A DNA stretch of 64,000 nt, from assembly GCA_964370045.1 (NCBI GenBank), contig CAYJGZ010000002.1, positions 81,695 through 145,694 of the forward strand, given 5' to 3'. The position numbers were made by a program, and so were the translations under genes. Shown here in pieces: positions 1 to 9,472 of this stretch; position 1 is the first letter of the stretch; every line of letters starts with the position of its first letter. This DNA is from JAAYCI01 sp964370045 (GTDB lineage Bacteria > Bacillota > Clostridia > Oscillospirales > Ruminococcaceae). The notes beneath the pieces were generated by a model. That model saw nothing but the letters and a program-made list of their open reading frames with translations. It searched no databases and was not told the origin of the DNA.

Positions 1-1232
1 TGGAAATGTTGCGTGATATAGAGGAATTTAAGCAAAACCCCAGCATAAAGTTTGAGTATGATTATCTCGATGAAGAGCCGCAGAGATACGTAAACAAGGT
101 TATGGGAGACAACAAAAAGCCGATGACAAAGGAAAAAAAGGCTAAAAAGAAGAAGAAAAAGCACAAAAGGCGTATGGGACTGCTCATGCCCGTGACGTTT
201 GGGCTTACCATAGCCATTGTGGGCGTGTGTGTGCTGTATAGCCTTGACCTTGTGCAAAACAGCCCAAACCCTCTTTTTGCAGACTATGAGGACATAAACC
301 TGCCAGACTTTACCAGCATGGAACTGGACGATGTGCAGCAGATGTTTGCAAATGAGCCGTATGATGAGCTGCGCATGGAAATAGAGGAAGTGTACAACCC
401 CGACGTAAAGGCAGGCACGGTAATATCCCAAAATCCTGTCAGTAACAATGACGACCCGCTTGTGGTAAAGGAAAACCAGGTTGTCTACCTCGTGGTGAGC
501 AGAGGTATTCAGACGGTGGAAATACCCGATTTGACCGCATACACAAAGCAGGAGGCGGAGGAAGAAATACACAGCCTCGGCATGATGCCATATGTGCAAA
601 ACATGGAGGTGGCAGACGGAACCCCCCCCGGTGTTGTGATAGGTAGCGAGCCGGAGGCGGGCACGCTGGTGCAAAACTTGCCCGGCTCGGTAGTGACTAT
701 TTTCATCAGCTCCGACCAGCAGATATATTATGTGACAGTGCCTACCTTGACGGGAATAGAAAGCTTGGATGATGCACAGCGTGCGGTAGACCAGGCAGGC
801 CTGCTCATGGGCAATACAAAGGAAGAGTACAATGAAGCGCCAGCAGGCACTATAATAGCGCAGTCGCCCCAGCCGGGAGTGCAGGTGACAGTGTACGAGA
901 CGATATACTTAACGGTAAGCAAAGGCCCCGAGCCGCCGCCTGCACCTGCCGAACCTACTGTAATATCTGTGCCGGATGTGAGCGGAATGCCACTGTCTAC
1001 GGCGCAGGCAACACTGGCGGGGCTGGGCATACCCGTTTCACTTACGGCGGTGAACCACCCGACAATTCCGTTTGACACAATAGTCAGCCAAAATCCCCCG
1101 GGTGGTGGCACTATTGCGGTGGGAAGTGCTGTGATGCTGTGGGTTTCGCACGGGCCTGAGGCTACGCCTGCTCCTGAACCAGAACCAACGCCCACGCCTA
1201 CCCCCGATACCACGTCTACCCCTACCGTTTAG
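1..1232 (+). CDS. prkC: PASTA-domain Ser/Thr protein kinase, C-terminal part (5' end outside window)
   Basis: The reading frame is open through the left edge, so this is the 3' part of a larger gene. The first visible residues (EMLRDIEEFKQNP) resemble the end of a bacterial eukaryotic-like kinase domain. Then come a Lys-rich juxtamembrane stretch, one membrane helix around residues 60-80, and about four extracellular PASTA repeats (starting near NLPDF, VEIPDL, VTVPTL and VISVPDV). The tail is rich in Pro, Thr and Glu. PASTA kinases of the PrkC/Stk family sense muropeptides or lipid II and phosphorylate cell-wall and translation proteins. The stop codon abuts the rsgA start, the usual kinase-rsgA-thiN order of Firmicutes. 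The catalytic domain is not in the window, so kinase activity is inferred from family and context. Confidence 0.9.
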   Translation, partial: EMLRDIEEFKQNPSIKFEYDYLDEEPQRYVNKVMGDNKKPMTKEKKAKKKKKKHKRRMGLLMPVTFGLTIAIVGVCVLYSLDLVQNSPNPLFADYEDINLPDFTSMELDDVQQMFANEPYDELRMEIEEVYNPDVKAGTVISQNPVSNNDDPLVVKENQVVYLVVSRGIQTVEIPDLTAYTKQEAEEEIHSLGMMPYVQNMEVADGTPPGVVIGSEPEAGTLVQNLPGSVVTIFISSDQQIYYVTVPTLTGIESLDDAQRAVDQAGLLMGNTKEEYNEAPAGTIIAQSPQPGVQVTVYETIYLTVSKGPEPPPAPAEPTVISVPDVSGMPLSTAQATLAGLGIPVSLTAVNHPTIPFDTIVSQNPPGGGTIAVGSAVMLWVSHGPEATPAPEPEPTPTPTPDTTSTPTV

Positions 1233-2102
1233 ATGATGCAGGGGATAATATACAGGGGCATAGGTGGGTTTTACGACGTACAAACGGCAGAGGGGCTCAT
1301 TTGTTGCAAGCCGCGCGGAATTTTTCGCAAGCGTGGGCAAAAGCCGTTGGCAGGGGATGCCGTAAGGCTTGTGAACGAGGCGAACACATGGTTTATAGAT
1401 GAGATTATGCCCCGGAAAAACAGCCTTGTGCGCCCACCGGTGGCAAATGTGGACATTATGTTTATCGTTGCCAGCACCACCCAGCCACAGCCGAGCTTTT
1501 TTGTGATAGACAAGCTCACAGTGGCCGCCATTGAGCAGGGGATAACGCCCATAGTGCTGATAACCAAGACGGATTTGCAACATCCGAATGAGCTTCAAAA
1601 CGCATACGAGCAAAGCGGTATTGAGTGCATAGCTGTACATGTGGATAACAGGGATGCTTGTACGGTGATTACCGAGCGGATGGAAGGCAAGCTGTGTGTG
1701 TTCTGCGGCAACAGCGGTGTGGGAAAAAGCACGTTGTTAAATCATATTTCCCCTGAGCTTAACCGCGACACGGCCGCCATCAGCCGCAAGCTCGGTCGTG
1801 GAAAACACACCACGAGAGAGGTACAGCTCATTGAGATGGCAGGTGGTCTTGTGGCGGATACGCCCGGATTTGCAAGCTTTGACGTGTTGCAGACAAACGA
1901 TATACTTGCGGATAATTTACAGCTGTATTTTCCTGAAATAGAGCGGTGTATCGGAAAGTGTAAGTTTTCGGGTTGTGCACATATGAAAGAAACGGGATGC
2001 GCGGTGAAGGTGGCGCTGTCACAGGGGGATATATGCCAAAGCCGCTATGACAGCTATTCGGTGCTGTATGCACAGGCGAAGCAGGCGGAAAATACATACT
2101 GA
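1233..2102 (+). CDS. rsgA: ribosome small-subunit-dependent GTPase RsgA
   Basis: A circularly permuted GTPase that helps mature the 30S subunit. An N-terminal OB-fold region is followed by the G4 motif TKTD, then the P-loop GNSGVGKST near residue 160, the switch segment KHTTRE, the G3 motif DTPGF and a C-terminal zinc-binding Cys/His cluster (CIGKCKFSGCAH...C). At 289 aa it has the family's normal length and all motifs look intact. It starts directly after the kinase stop codon, implying translational coupling. The rpe gene often found between rsgA and thiN is absent. Confidence 0.95.
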   Translation: MMQGIIYRGIGGFYDVQTAEGLICCKPRGIFRKRGQKPLAGDAVRLVNEANTWFIDEIMPRKNSLVRPPVANVDIMFIVASTTQPQPSFFVIDKLTVAAIEQGITPIVLITKTDLQHPNELQNAYEQSGIECIAVHVDNRDACTVITERMEGKLCVFCGNSGVGKSTLLNHISPELNRDTAAISRKLGRGKHTTREVQLIEMAGGLVADTPGFASFDVLQTNDILADNLQLYFPEIERCIGKCKFSGCAHMKETGCAVKVALSQGDICQSRYDSYSVLYAQAKQAENTY

Positions 2103-2118
2103 TGTGGTGGATAGGTAC

Positions 2119-2769
2119 ATGAAAGGCTTTCAAAATACGCAGGAATGTAAAAAAACAGCGGTGATTATAGCATCCCGGTCGGTGACGGCCGGGATGCTGC
2201 GGTATGTGCCACAAAATGCGCATGTTATCACTGCGGATGCAGGCTGGCAAAATGCGGTATCGCTGGGACTGCACATAAACCTTGCGGTGGGCGATTTTGA
2301 CTCGTCTGTGCCGCCTACCTGTGCGGATAGGCTGTTGCACCTGCCGACAGAAAAGGACGACACAGACACGTTTTTTGCCCTAAAGCAGGCGATTTCCTTG
2401 GGGTACGAAAGCCTTGTGCTATTGGGGGCGCTGGGTGGCAGACAGGACCATCACTTTGCGAATATGCAGTGCCTTTTGTATGCGACAAAGCGGGGAGTGC
2501 ACTGCATGGCGGCGTGCGAGGACACCGAGATTTATTGTGTGGGCAGGCAGGCACTAAGCCTTGAGCGTAGGGAGCAGTGCTGTGTTTCGGTGTTTGCGGC
2601 GGAGGAAAGCACTGCTGGGGTAAGCCTGCAAGGGCTAAAATACACACTGAATGATGCTACTTTGTATGCGGATACGCCACTTGGGCAGAGCAACGAATTT
2701 GCAGCTGAAAATGCTCAAATAAGCTGTAAAAATGGGTATTTATTTGTTATTGTTGCAAAAAACACTTAA
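2119..2769 (+). CDS. thiN: thiamine pyrophosphokinase
   Basis: Transfers pyrophosphate from ATP to thiamine, giving thiamine diphosphate. The family signatures are present: GDFDS near residue 55, KDDTDTFFA near residue 78, and LGALGGRQDHHFANM near residue 105, which supply the Asp-rich metal/ATP site. The open frame reaches back into rsgA, but the ATG 16 bases after the rsgA stop gives a normal N-terminus (MKGFQNTQE) and about 216 aa, so that start is preferred. No strong Shine-Dalgarno is visible there, which suggests coupling to rsgA translation. It closes the kinase-rsgA-thiN operon. Confidence 0.9.
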   Translation: MKGFQNTQECKKTAVIIASRSVTAGMLRYVPQNAHVITADAGWQNAVSLGLHINLAVGDFDSSVPPTCADRLLHLPTEKDDTDTFFALKQAISLGYESLVLLGALGGRQDHHFANMQCLLYATKRGVHCMAACEDTEIYCVGRQALSLERREQCCVSVFAAEESTAGVSLQGLKYTLNDATLYADTPLGQSNEFAAENAQISCKNGYLFVIVAKNT

Positions 2770-2968
2770 AGAGTGTGTCGTGTGAATAAAACGCAAAATA
2801 TATTTGTGAAAAACGATTTAATATGTTATTGCTGCGAAAATATTAAAGTGACAATAAAAATTACACGTGCAAAAAATTATTGTGATTTCAAATGATTAGT
2901 GCAGTAAAAGCAAATAATAGTGAGCTTTGTTGTTGATTTTATGTGATTAAAGTAGGTTCAAAGAATAC

Positions 2969-3874
2969 ATGAAAATAGAATTCAGTGTCTGCGCACAGGA
3001 TGACGGCAAAAAGCTGGGCAACTATCTGCGCAAAAAAGGTGTTTCGTTAAGCGTAGTACGTAGCCTGAAATATTTTGAGGATGGCATCCTGCGCAACGGC
3101 AGTAGAGCAAAGACAAACGAGCTGCTGTGCGCAGGGGATAGGATAGCGCTGAATCTAAGGGAGCGGGATGGCTTTTCGGTACTGCCGCAGGTGCTTCCCA
3201 TTGAGGTGGTGTACGAGAGCAAGGATGCGATAGTGCTGAATAAACCTGCTGGGCAGGCTGTGCACCCCTGTCCCTGCCACCGAGAGCAAACACTCGCAAA
3301 CGCATTTTGCGCAATGATGCAGGCACGTGGGGCGGGCGGTGCGACCTTTCGGCCGATAGGAAGGCTGGATGTGAACACAAGCGGCCTTGTGCTTGTGGCG
3401 ATGCACGAGGTGGCGGCGCCTGTGCTAACAAGTAGTATGGAAAAGCAATATATTGCGCTGGTATGTGGCAAAACACCCGACAGTGGGGTGATAGACGCAC
3501 CGCTGGCGCCGGTGCAGGACAGCGCAATAATGCAGCATGTGCACCCGGATGGAAAGCCGAGCGTGACCGAGTATCAGACACTTGCGAGGGGTGAAAGCCT
3601 TAGCCTTGTGAGGGTGTGGCCGAAAACAGGGCGAACGCATCAAATACGGGTGCATCTTTCGCACATAGGCCACCCTTTAGTGGATGATACGCTGTATGGA
3701 GGCGCAGAGCAGGGTGTCGGGCGGCACGCTCTGCACTGCGAGAGGGTAAGCTTTAGGGAGTTTTCGGCGGAGCAGGTGCTTAGCCTACATGTGGGATTGC
3801 CCGATGACATTGTGCGGGTGGCGCTTACGGATGGCATTTCTGCCGATGTGCTGAAAAGCAGTGAATTTGCCTAA
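2969..3874 (+). CDS. RluA/RluD-family pseudouridine synthase
   Basis: Isomerises uridine to pseudouridine in rRNA or tRNA. An N-terminal S4-like RNA-binding segment (about residues 10-60) precedes the catalytic domain, whose signature GRLDVNTSGL carries the catalytic Asp near residue 134. The C-terminal family motif GRTHQIRVHLSHIGHPLVDD is also intact. Length is 301 aa. The target nucleotide cannot be told from sequence. A second family member lies at 25938-26906 on the other strand. The 200 bp before it is AT-rich and holds no gene. Confidence 0.93.
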   Translation: MKIEFSVCAQDDGKKLGNYLRKKGVSLSVVRSLKYFEDGILRNGSRAKTNELLCAGDRIALNLRERDGFSVLPQVLPIEVVYESKDAIVLNKPAGQAVHPCPCHREQTLANAFCAMMQARGAGGATFRPIGRLDVNTSGLVLVAMHEVAAPVLTSSMEKQYIALVCGKTPDSGVIDAPLAPVQDSAIMQHVHPDGKPSVTEYQTLARGESLSLVRVWPKTGRTHQIRVHLSHIGHPLVDDTLYGGAEQGVGRHALHCERVSFREFSAEQVLSLHVGLPDDIVRVALTDGISADVLKSSEFA

Positions 3875-3886
3875 AAAAGGGTGCAC

Positions 3887-3915
3887 TTGCAGAAACTTGC
3901 CCTTAAATGTATAAT
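3887..3915 (+). promoter_or_regulatory. sigma-A type promoter upstream of first M23 gene
   Basis: TTGCAG (3887-3892) and TATAAT (3910-3915) are separated by 17 bases, about 90 bases before the proposed start of the first LysM/G5/M23 gene. Confidence 0.6.
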
Positions 3916-4004
3916 GTAAAGGGATTTTGTCCGAAATGATGTGAGTTATGAGCGCAAGCGCAAATGGCGATTGGGTTCAGAAGGAAGGAAAAGGAGTTAG
4001 TTGT

Positions 4005-6200
4005 TTGGCAAAGAAACAAAATAATGAAACTCCTCCGACCAAGGAGCAAAAGGTTGCGAGCAATATAGGTGCGTCTGATAAGCATGTTTATAAACGAGCA
4101 ACGACCTCGTTTGATGCGGCCGGGGTGAAATATTCTCCTGTGAGCAAAACAAACTCGCAAACGGATAGCGTTGGTGTACCCACCGCAGATGTGCGCAAAA
4201 GCTACACGGGCAGAGTGGGGCTTGCGCCTGCGGACACAAAAAGTGGGAGCACGGGCAAAATAGGCTTAGCCGATGCAGACACGCGCAAAGGATTTACAGG
4301 CAGGGTGGGGCTTTCTTTTGCGGATACACGCAAAGGTCACACAGGTAAAATTACGCTTGCGGCATCGGACACAAAAACGGGGCGCACCGGAAAAATTACG
4401 CTGGAGGATGCAAAACGCCTTGACCCAAAGGAGCTGAACCCCGTAGAAAGCATTTTCCTTGCGGAGAAAAGCTCGAAGTTTGGTATATTTTCCTCCATCG
4501 GGAATATATTCTATGCGTTGGGCTTTGCGGGCGAGTACAAAATGCGCCAGCTAATGCGAATGTTTTTGAGCATAGGTGCGTTTTTTGCACAACTGCTGGT
4601 GTGGATATTTTCAAGCATATTTGCGTGGGTGGCGCAGGCGCTTTATACTGTGTGGCGGGGATTTACAGCAGGATTTAGGCACTTTTTTAGGCGGCGTAAG
4701 CAGCTGCGCCGTGTGCGAAGAAGGCTGAGAATGCGTGGCTACACAGGGGATAACAAGGCGCTGTCACGCACTTTTTTCTATTTAGGGGCAAAAAGCACCG
4801 TGCGGCTTGTGGCCTCTATACTGGGTATTGTTTTGCCGCTTTTGGCGACGCTTGTGTTTGTTTTGACAGTGCAAAACGTGATAAACATGCAATATGCGCT
4901 GGCAGTGGAGCTAAATGGCAGGGTGCTTGGCTATGTTGCGGACCAAAGCGTTGTGGAAAATGCAAAAAGCCTTTTGCGAGGCCGCATTCAGCTGGCGAGC
5001 AACCAGTCGGTTACCGACTGGCAGATAGAGCCAAGCTACACCATTGCACGGGTGAACAGCTTTACCACAACGCCCCAGCTTGTAAACGAGATACTGCTTA
5101 GCCACGAAAGCCCGGACGATTTGGTGCAGGCTACGGGGCTTTATATTGAGGGTGAATTGTACGCTGTGACAACAGAGGGTGAACGCTTGCGTGTTTTTTT
5201 GGATGAGCTTTTAGCAGAGCGTGCACAGGGTATAGACCCCTCCGCAGAAGTTGGATTTACTCAGGATGTGGTGTGCCAGCCGAACGAAAACGATGTGTTT
5301 TTTGCCTCGAGTGTGCGGGATTATGAGGAGCTGATACAGGAGCTTAGTGCGGATGTTTCACAGGCGCAATGGTACAATACCGCCCCCGGGGAAAGCGTGT
5401 TAGAAGTGGCGGAAAAGAACGGCATTACGACGGAGGCACTGCGTGCGCTGAACCCACAAGTGGCAGAGCTTTCGGATGAGGATATTATTGAACAGACGCT
5501 GAGGCTGCTTGTGCAAAATGCACAGCCCTTTTTGCAGGTGCAGGCGACATTCCGTGCCTCTGCGGTGGAGAGTATCCCCTTTGAAACGGTGGAGGTGGAA
5601 ACCGACGAGCGTGCGCTGGGTGCACGTGTGCAGGTGCAGGAGGGTGTAGACGGCTCACAGCAGGTGTGGTACGACATGGTGTATGTGGACGGTGTTTTGC
5701 AAAGCAGAGAGCTTGTGCAGGGCATGACCGAGATTTTGCAAGCGCCGGTGGATAGCATTGTGGAGATAGGAACGTATGAGTTCTCCAATGCGAACATAGG
5801 GGATGACGGCGGGCCGTATCTGTTCCCCGTGCCATCCTCCACATGGTCCAGCAGGGGCATGAGCTCTTACCATAGGGCGATTGATATAAACGGCGAGGTG
5901 GGTGCGCCGGTGTATGCCTCAAACGGTGGTATTGTGGTGACGGCAGGCTGGCACTGGAGCTACGGCTGGCATGTGGTGATAGACCATCCCGACGGGCTGA
6001 CAACGCTGTATGCGCATAACACCTCACTTGCGGTGCAGGCGGGGCAGGTGGTAAAGCGAGGGGACTATATTGCGGCGCTGGGCTCTACGGGCAACTCCAC
6101 AGGCCCGCACGTGCATATGGAGGTGCGTAGGGGTAGCGAGTATCTCGACCCGCTGGATTATATTGTGCCGCCGGAGGGATACACGCTGAACATGGGGTAA
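4005..6200 (+). CDS. membrane-anchored LysM-G5-M23 peptidoglycan endopeptidase, copy 1
   Basis: Probable cell-wall hydrolase or morphogenesis factor. From the TTG start (numbering from there): a basic, repeat-bearing N-terminal region with a 15-residue motif of the type xTGKIxLxxADTRKG repeated about 4.5 times at residues 67-136; a hydrophobic stretch near 190-215; an Arg-rich linker; a membrane helix at about 265-291; a LysM-like segment near 430-480; a G5 domain at about 490-580; and a C-terminal M23 domain with ligands in SYHRAID and GPHVHME. The frame opens at ATG 3948 without a ribosome-binding site, whereas AAGGAG (3991-3996) sits 8 bases before TTG 4005, so TTG is preferred. A paralogue follows directly. 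The catalytic part is expected outside the membrane. Confidence 0.85.
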   Translation: MAKKQNNETPPTKEQKVASNIGASDKHVYKRATTSFDAAGVKYSPVSKTNSQTDSVGVPTADVRKSYTGRVGLAPADTKSGSTGKIGLADADTRKGFTGRVGLSFADTRKGHTGKITLAASDTKTGRTGKITLEDAKRLDPKELNPVESIFLAEKSSKFGIFSSIGNIFYALGFAGEYKMRQLMRMFLSIGAFFAQLLVWIFSSIFAWVAQALYTVWRGFTAGFRHFFRRRKQLRRVRRRLRMRGYTGDNKALSRTFFYLGAKSTVRLVASILGIVLPLLATLVFVLTVQNVINMQYALAVELNGRVLGYVADQSVVENAKSLLRGRIQLASNQSVTDWQIEPSYTIARVNSFTTTPQLVNEILLSHESPDDLVQATGLYIEGELYAVTTEGERLRVFLDELLAERAQGIDPSAEVGFTQDVVCQPNENDVFFASSVRDYEELIQELSADVSQAQWYNTAPGESVLEVAEKNGITTEALRALNPQVAELSDEDIIEQTLRLLVQNAQPFLQVQATFRASAVESIPFETVEVETDERALGARVQVQEGVDGSQQVWYDMVYVDGVLQSRELVQGMTEILQAPVDSIVEIGTYEFSNANIGDDGGPYLFPVPSSTWSSRGMSSYHRAIDINGEVGAPVYASNGGIVVTAGWHWSYGWHVVIDHPDGLTTLYAHNTSLAVQAGQVVKRGDYIAALGSTGNSTGPHVHMEVRRGSEYLDPLDYIVPPEGYTLNMG
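4203..4412 (+). repeat. in-gene tandem repeat coding for 15-residue units
   Basis: About 45 bp units encode successive 15-residue copies sharing the pattern (Y/S/F/H/R)TG(R/K)(V/I)xLxxxDT(K/R)xG: four full copies plus a partial fifth, with a degenerate copy just upstream (VGVPTADVRKS). The paralogue at 6310 lacks them. They lie N-terminal to the membrane helix, so are probably cytoplasmic. Confidence 0.8.
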
Positions 6201-6309
6201 ATTACCTCATTGGGATGCAAGGCTTGCTAAACGAAAGCACAGCCGCAAAAAATGCGGTGTAATCAAAAAAATGGGTGCGGCGCACCCTGTATGAAAGGAG
6301 GGGGTAGTG

Positions 6310-8328
6310 ATGGATAAACAAAAAGCAAATCCGGCCGAGCAGGTAGTGCAGGACGAGCAGAGTGTGGCAACAAAAAAGTCGCCCGAGGTAAATACCCCCA
6401 AAGACGCAGATGAGGCGAGCGGTAAAAAGCTCAAGGAGCAAAATGCCGAAAAAATAAAAGATAAAAAGTCAAAGCAAAAACAAAAGCAGCCGAAAGAAAA
6501 GCAGCAAAAGGCAAAGAGCGTAAAAAAAGCTAAACAGCGAAAAAATGAAAATGCACAGCAAGAGGCCGAGAGCGTGCCACTTGCACAGGATATAGTATTC
6601 CCCGGCGAAGAGAAAAGCTTCTTTACGCTGATATTTGCTATGGTAGGCAGGTTTTTGTACTCGCTTGGGTTTGCTGCAGAGTATCACACAAGGCAGATAC
6701 TGCGTATTTTATTAACCATCGTGCGCTCGGTTGGGCAGCTTGCAGTATGGCTGTTCACAGGGCTTGTGGATGTTATCACACGGGCGCTTTCGGCTTTTGC
6801 AAAGGACTTGTATGCGCCGTTCAAACGCATACGCAAAAGGCGTGCCCAGCTACGCAGAGTGCGCATGCGTGCTAAAAGACGTAAAGCGCAGGGAGATATA
6901 TCCAAGACAAGAACATTTTTAGGTCTTAGGGCTAAGACGAGTGTTCAGTTTGTGGCGAACATTGTGGGCATTGCGCTTCCGATTGCGGCGGTGATGGTGC
7001 TTGTTTTTGCGGTGTCAAATATGATGAACATGCAGTATGCGCTGGCGGTGGAGGTGAACGGAAAGCTACTTGGGCACGTGTCCAGCCAGAATGTTGTGGA
7101 AAATGCAAAGGGGCTTTTGAGGGATAGAATTCAGCTTGCACAAAACCAAGAAATATCCGACTGGGAGTTGGAGCCGAGCTACACGCTTGCACGGGTGGAC
7201 AGCTACACCACCACACACCAGCTGGTAAATGAAATACTGCTGTCCGGCTCGCAGGATGCGGGCGACCTTGTGCAGGCGACAGGGCTGTATATAGACGGTG
7301 AGCTGTATGCTGTTACCACCGAAGGGGAACGCTTAAGCGAGTACTTGGACGCACGTCTGCGCCCGTATGAGGCGACGGCGGAGGAAAATGCACACGTGAG
7401 CTTCTCGGTGGAGGTGGAGTGCGAGCCGAATGAAAACGATGTATTTTTTGTCTCCAGCGTTGAGTCTTATGATGAGATAGTAGACCGACTTGAGCAGGTG
7501 AGCGGTAGCGACAGGACAGACACGTTAGATGGCGAAGAGACGCTTTTGCAGGTTGCAGAAAAGCACGGCTTGCCGATGGAAACGCTAAAAGCACGCAACC
7601 CCGAATATGCGGATGAGGCGGAGGATTTTGCGCCCGAGGCGGGCAGTGTTCTCTTGATAGAGCGTGCAAGGCCGCTTTTGCAGGTGCAGGTGGCATTCCG
7701 CACTATGGTGATGGAGACAATTCCGTTTGAGCAAATCGAGGAAGAGTCGGACGAGCACCCCATGGGCGCTGTGGTTGTTTCACAGGAGGGTGTGGACGGC
7801 GCAAGAGAGGCGTACTACGACTATGTTTACATAGACGGCGAGATGGAAGAGCGTGTGCTGGTGGAGGAACTTACCACTGTTGTCACAGAGCCTGTGCCTC
7901 AGATTACACAGATAGGCACGAGGGATTTGTCGCTGGAAATTCCGGAGGGTGGATTCGGCGGCAGCTGGATATTCCCCGTGCCCAGCAGTACCTATTCCAG
8001 CAGGGGCATGAGCGAATATCACCGCGGCTTTGACATAAACGCAACCACAGGCGAGCCGATATTTGCAACTCAAGGTGGCACTGTTGTCACGTCGGGATGG
8101 CACTACAGCTTTGGAAATCACATTGTTATAGACCACGGAGGCGGAGTTCAATCGCTTTATGCACACTGCAGTGCGCTGTATGTCAGTGTGGGCCAGCAGG
8201 TGGGCCAGGGCCAGCACATTGCGGCAGTTGGCTCTACGGGCAACTCCACAGGCCCGCACCTTCACCTTGAGGTCACGGTGAACGGTGCGCTCGTGGACCC
8301 TGTGGGATATGTGGGCTATCCGTACTAA
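6310..8328 (+). CDS. membrane-anchored LysM-G5-M23 peptidoglycan endopeptidase, copy 2
   Basis: Paralogue of the preceding gene, with the same architecture from the hydrophobic/Arg-rich region onward: membrane helix at about residues 213-236, the stretch NMQYALAVEVNGK shared with copy 1, a LysM-like segment (TLLQVAEKHGL...NPE), a G5 domain at about 455-545 and a C-terminal M23 domain. Metal ligands are visible in EYHRGFDIN and GPHLHLE. The N-terminal 90 residues differ from copy 1: extremely rich in Lys, Gln and Glu, without the 15-residue repeats. GTG 6307 and ATG 6310 are both possible; AAGGAGG at 6296-6302 fits ATG better. Such proteins usually cleave peptide cross-links in peptidoglycan. 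Confidence 0.87.
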   Translation: MDKQKANPAEQVVQDEQSVATKKSPEVNTPKDADEASGKKLKEQNAEKIKDKKSKQKQKQPKEKQQKAKSVKKAKQRKNENAQQEAESVPLAQDIVFPGEEKSFFTLIFAMVGRFLYSLGFAAEYHTRQILRILLTIVRSVGQLAVWLFTGLVDVITRALSAFAKDLYAPFKRIRKRRAQLRRVRMRAKRRKAQGDISKTRTFLGLRAKTSVQFVANIVGIALPIAAVMVLVFAVSNMMNMQYALAVEVNGKLLGHVSSQNVVENAKGLLRDRIQLAQNQEISDWELEPSYTLARVDSYTTTHQLVNEILLSGSQDAGDLVQATGLYIDGELYAVTTEGERLSEYLDARLRPYEATAEENAHVSFSVEVECEPNENDVFFVSSVESYDEIVDRLEQVSGSDRTDTLDGEETLLQVAEKHGLPMETLKARNPEYADEAEDFAPEAGSVLLIERARPLLQVQVAFRTMVMETIPFEQIEEESDEHPMGAVVVSQEGVDGAREAYYDYVYIDGEMEERVLVEELTTVVTEPVPQITQIGTRDLSLEIPEGGFGGSWIFPVPSSTYSSRGMSEYHRGFDINATTGEPIFATQGGTVVTSGWHYSFGNHIVIDHGGGVQSLYAHCSALYVSVGQQVGQGQHIAAVGSTGNSTGPHLHLEVTVNGALVDPVGYVGYPY

Positions 8329-8378
8329 GCCGAGTTAGGTGAGAGTTGGCGGCGTTGAAGCAAATAAGGGGGCGTAGC

Positions 8379-8807
8379 ATGTATTACGGGTTGGTAATTG
8401 TAAATGGTATGCTATTGGCTATTACCATTGCCCTAAACGGTCTGCTAAGTGACGGATACGGCTCCAACGCATCGCTTGTGTTTATCCATGCGCTGGGGCT
8501 TGCAGCCATAGTGATTGTGATGATTTTCAGGCACGAAAAATTTACGACTCAAAAAAAATTGCCACTGTGGATGTATCTTGCAGGCTTGCCGGGGGTTGTG
8601 GGAACACTGTTTTATAACCTTACATTTACCTTTGGCGCTATATCCGTTTCAGCGATGATGGCTCTGGCGCTCATCAGCCAGAGCATCACCTCTATTGCGG
8701 TGGATAAGTTTGGGCTGTGTGGCATGAAAAAGCGTAAATTCAACAAGAAGAAGCTGATAGGCCTTGCCATTGCCACGCTTGGGGTGGTGGTGATGTTTGT
8801 GGTATAG
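8379..8807 (+). CDS. small DMT-superfamily membrane protein (YdcZ/DUF606 type), first of pair
   Basis: A protein of about 142 aa with four to five predicted membrane helices and the N-terminal LNGLLS pattern typical of the DUF606/YdcZ group of drug/metabolite transporters. A TTG at 8346 extends the frame, but ATG 8379 follows an AAGGGGG ribosome-binding site and starts right at the first helix. A homologous half-size gene follows after 73 bp, so the two probably assemble as a heteromeric four-plus-four helix transporter, as in other paired small DMT proteins (inference). The substrate is unknown. Confidence 0.75.
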   Translation: MYYGLVIVNGMLLAITIALNGLLSDGYGSNASLVFIHALGLAAIVIVMIFRHEKFTTQKKLPLWMYLAGLPGVVGTLFYNLTFTFGAISVSAMMALALISQSITSIAVDKFGLCGMKKRKFNKKKLIGLAIATLGVVVMFVV

Positions 8808-8880
8808 AGGGCATCGCTGAAACAGTAGGCGAAATCAGGCGGCACTGTGTCTTGTAAATTGAGAGGGTGGGGGAGTACGT

Positions 8881-9348
8881 ATGTTTTTGGCCATCTTTTT
8901 TTCCATATGTGCAGGTGTGTGTGCGGTGTTTGTGCGCACACTGTCTGCCCGCCTTGCCATTGCGACAAATGTGTTGTACAGTACGTTCATCTGCTATCTT
9001 TTAGGGCTTGTATTAAGCGTAATTATGACGGTGGCAAGCGGCGAAGCACCGGGGATATGGCAAAATGATATCCTGCCTTTGTGGGTGTACGGTGGCGGAG
9101 CGCTAAGCGTGGTAGTAATGGCGCTTGCAAGCATAGGGCTGAAGAACATCCCCTCACTCTACTATACAATGCTCATTTTTGTCTCCCAGTCCATTGGGGG
9201 TATCATTATAGATACGCTTATAGATGGCGTCATATCGTGGGGCATTCTCATAGGTGCGATGCTGGTGGGTGTAGGCTTTATGTTCAACCTATGGGTGGAC
9301 CATGAGCAAAGTGAAAAGGAAAAGGCGGCCGAGAAAAGCGGCGCTTAA
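8881..9348 (+). CDS. small DMT-superfamily membrane protein (YdcZ/DUF606 type), second of pair
   Basis: A 155 aa integral membrane protein with about five hydrophobic helices and a charged C-terminal tail (EQSEKEKAAEKSGA). It follows a similar-size relative and has a good ribosome-binding site (GGGGGAG before ATG 8881). The pair resembles DUF606/YdcZ-type half-transporters, probably working as a complex in the cytoplasmic membrane. A MITE-like element begins 8 bases after its stop codon. Confidence 0.75.
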   Translation: MFLAIFFSICAGVCAVFVRTLSARLAIATNVLYSTFICYLLGLVLSVIMTVASGEAPGIWQNDILPLWVYGGGALSVVVMALASIGLKNIPSLYYTMLIFVSQSIGGIIIDTLIDGVISWGILIGAMLVGVGFMFNLWVDHEQSEKEKAAEKSGA

Positions 9349-9356
9349 AAAAAATG

Positions 9357-9445
9357 AGGAGTGGACAGGGAGCGCTGGTTTAGAGATAAAATTAGCAATG
9401 CGGTAGGATATGCCAAAAACCAAATCACCGCTTTTAGCCACACCT
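9357..9445. repeat. MITE-like element, copy F (divergent, no central palindrome)
   Basis: The left end AGGAGTGGAC...TTTAG is the imperfect inverted repeat of the right end, whose reverse complement reads AGGTGTGGCTAAAAGCGGTG. That right end closely matches the left end of copy D at 47029. Flanks read AAAAAATGAG (left) and AAAAATTGAG (right), a candidate target duplication with one mismatch. Confidence 0.6.
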
Positions 9446-9472
9446 AAAAATTGAGATTATCATTGCACACAA

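Noticed and set aside
4203..4412. Tandem 45 bp repeats considered as a CRISPR-like array
   Set aside because: Repeats are contiguous without spacers, in frame and code for a regular peptide motif.
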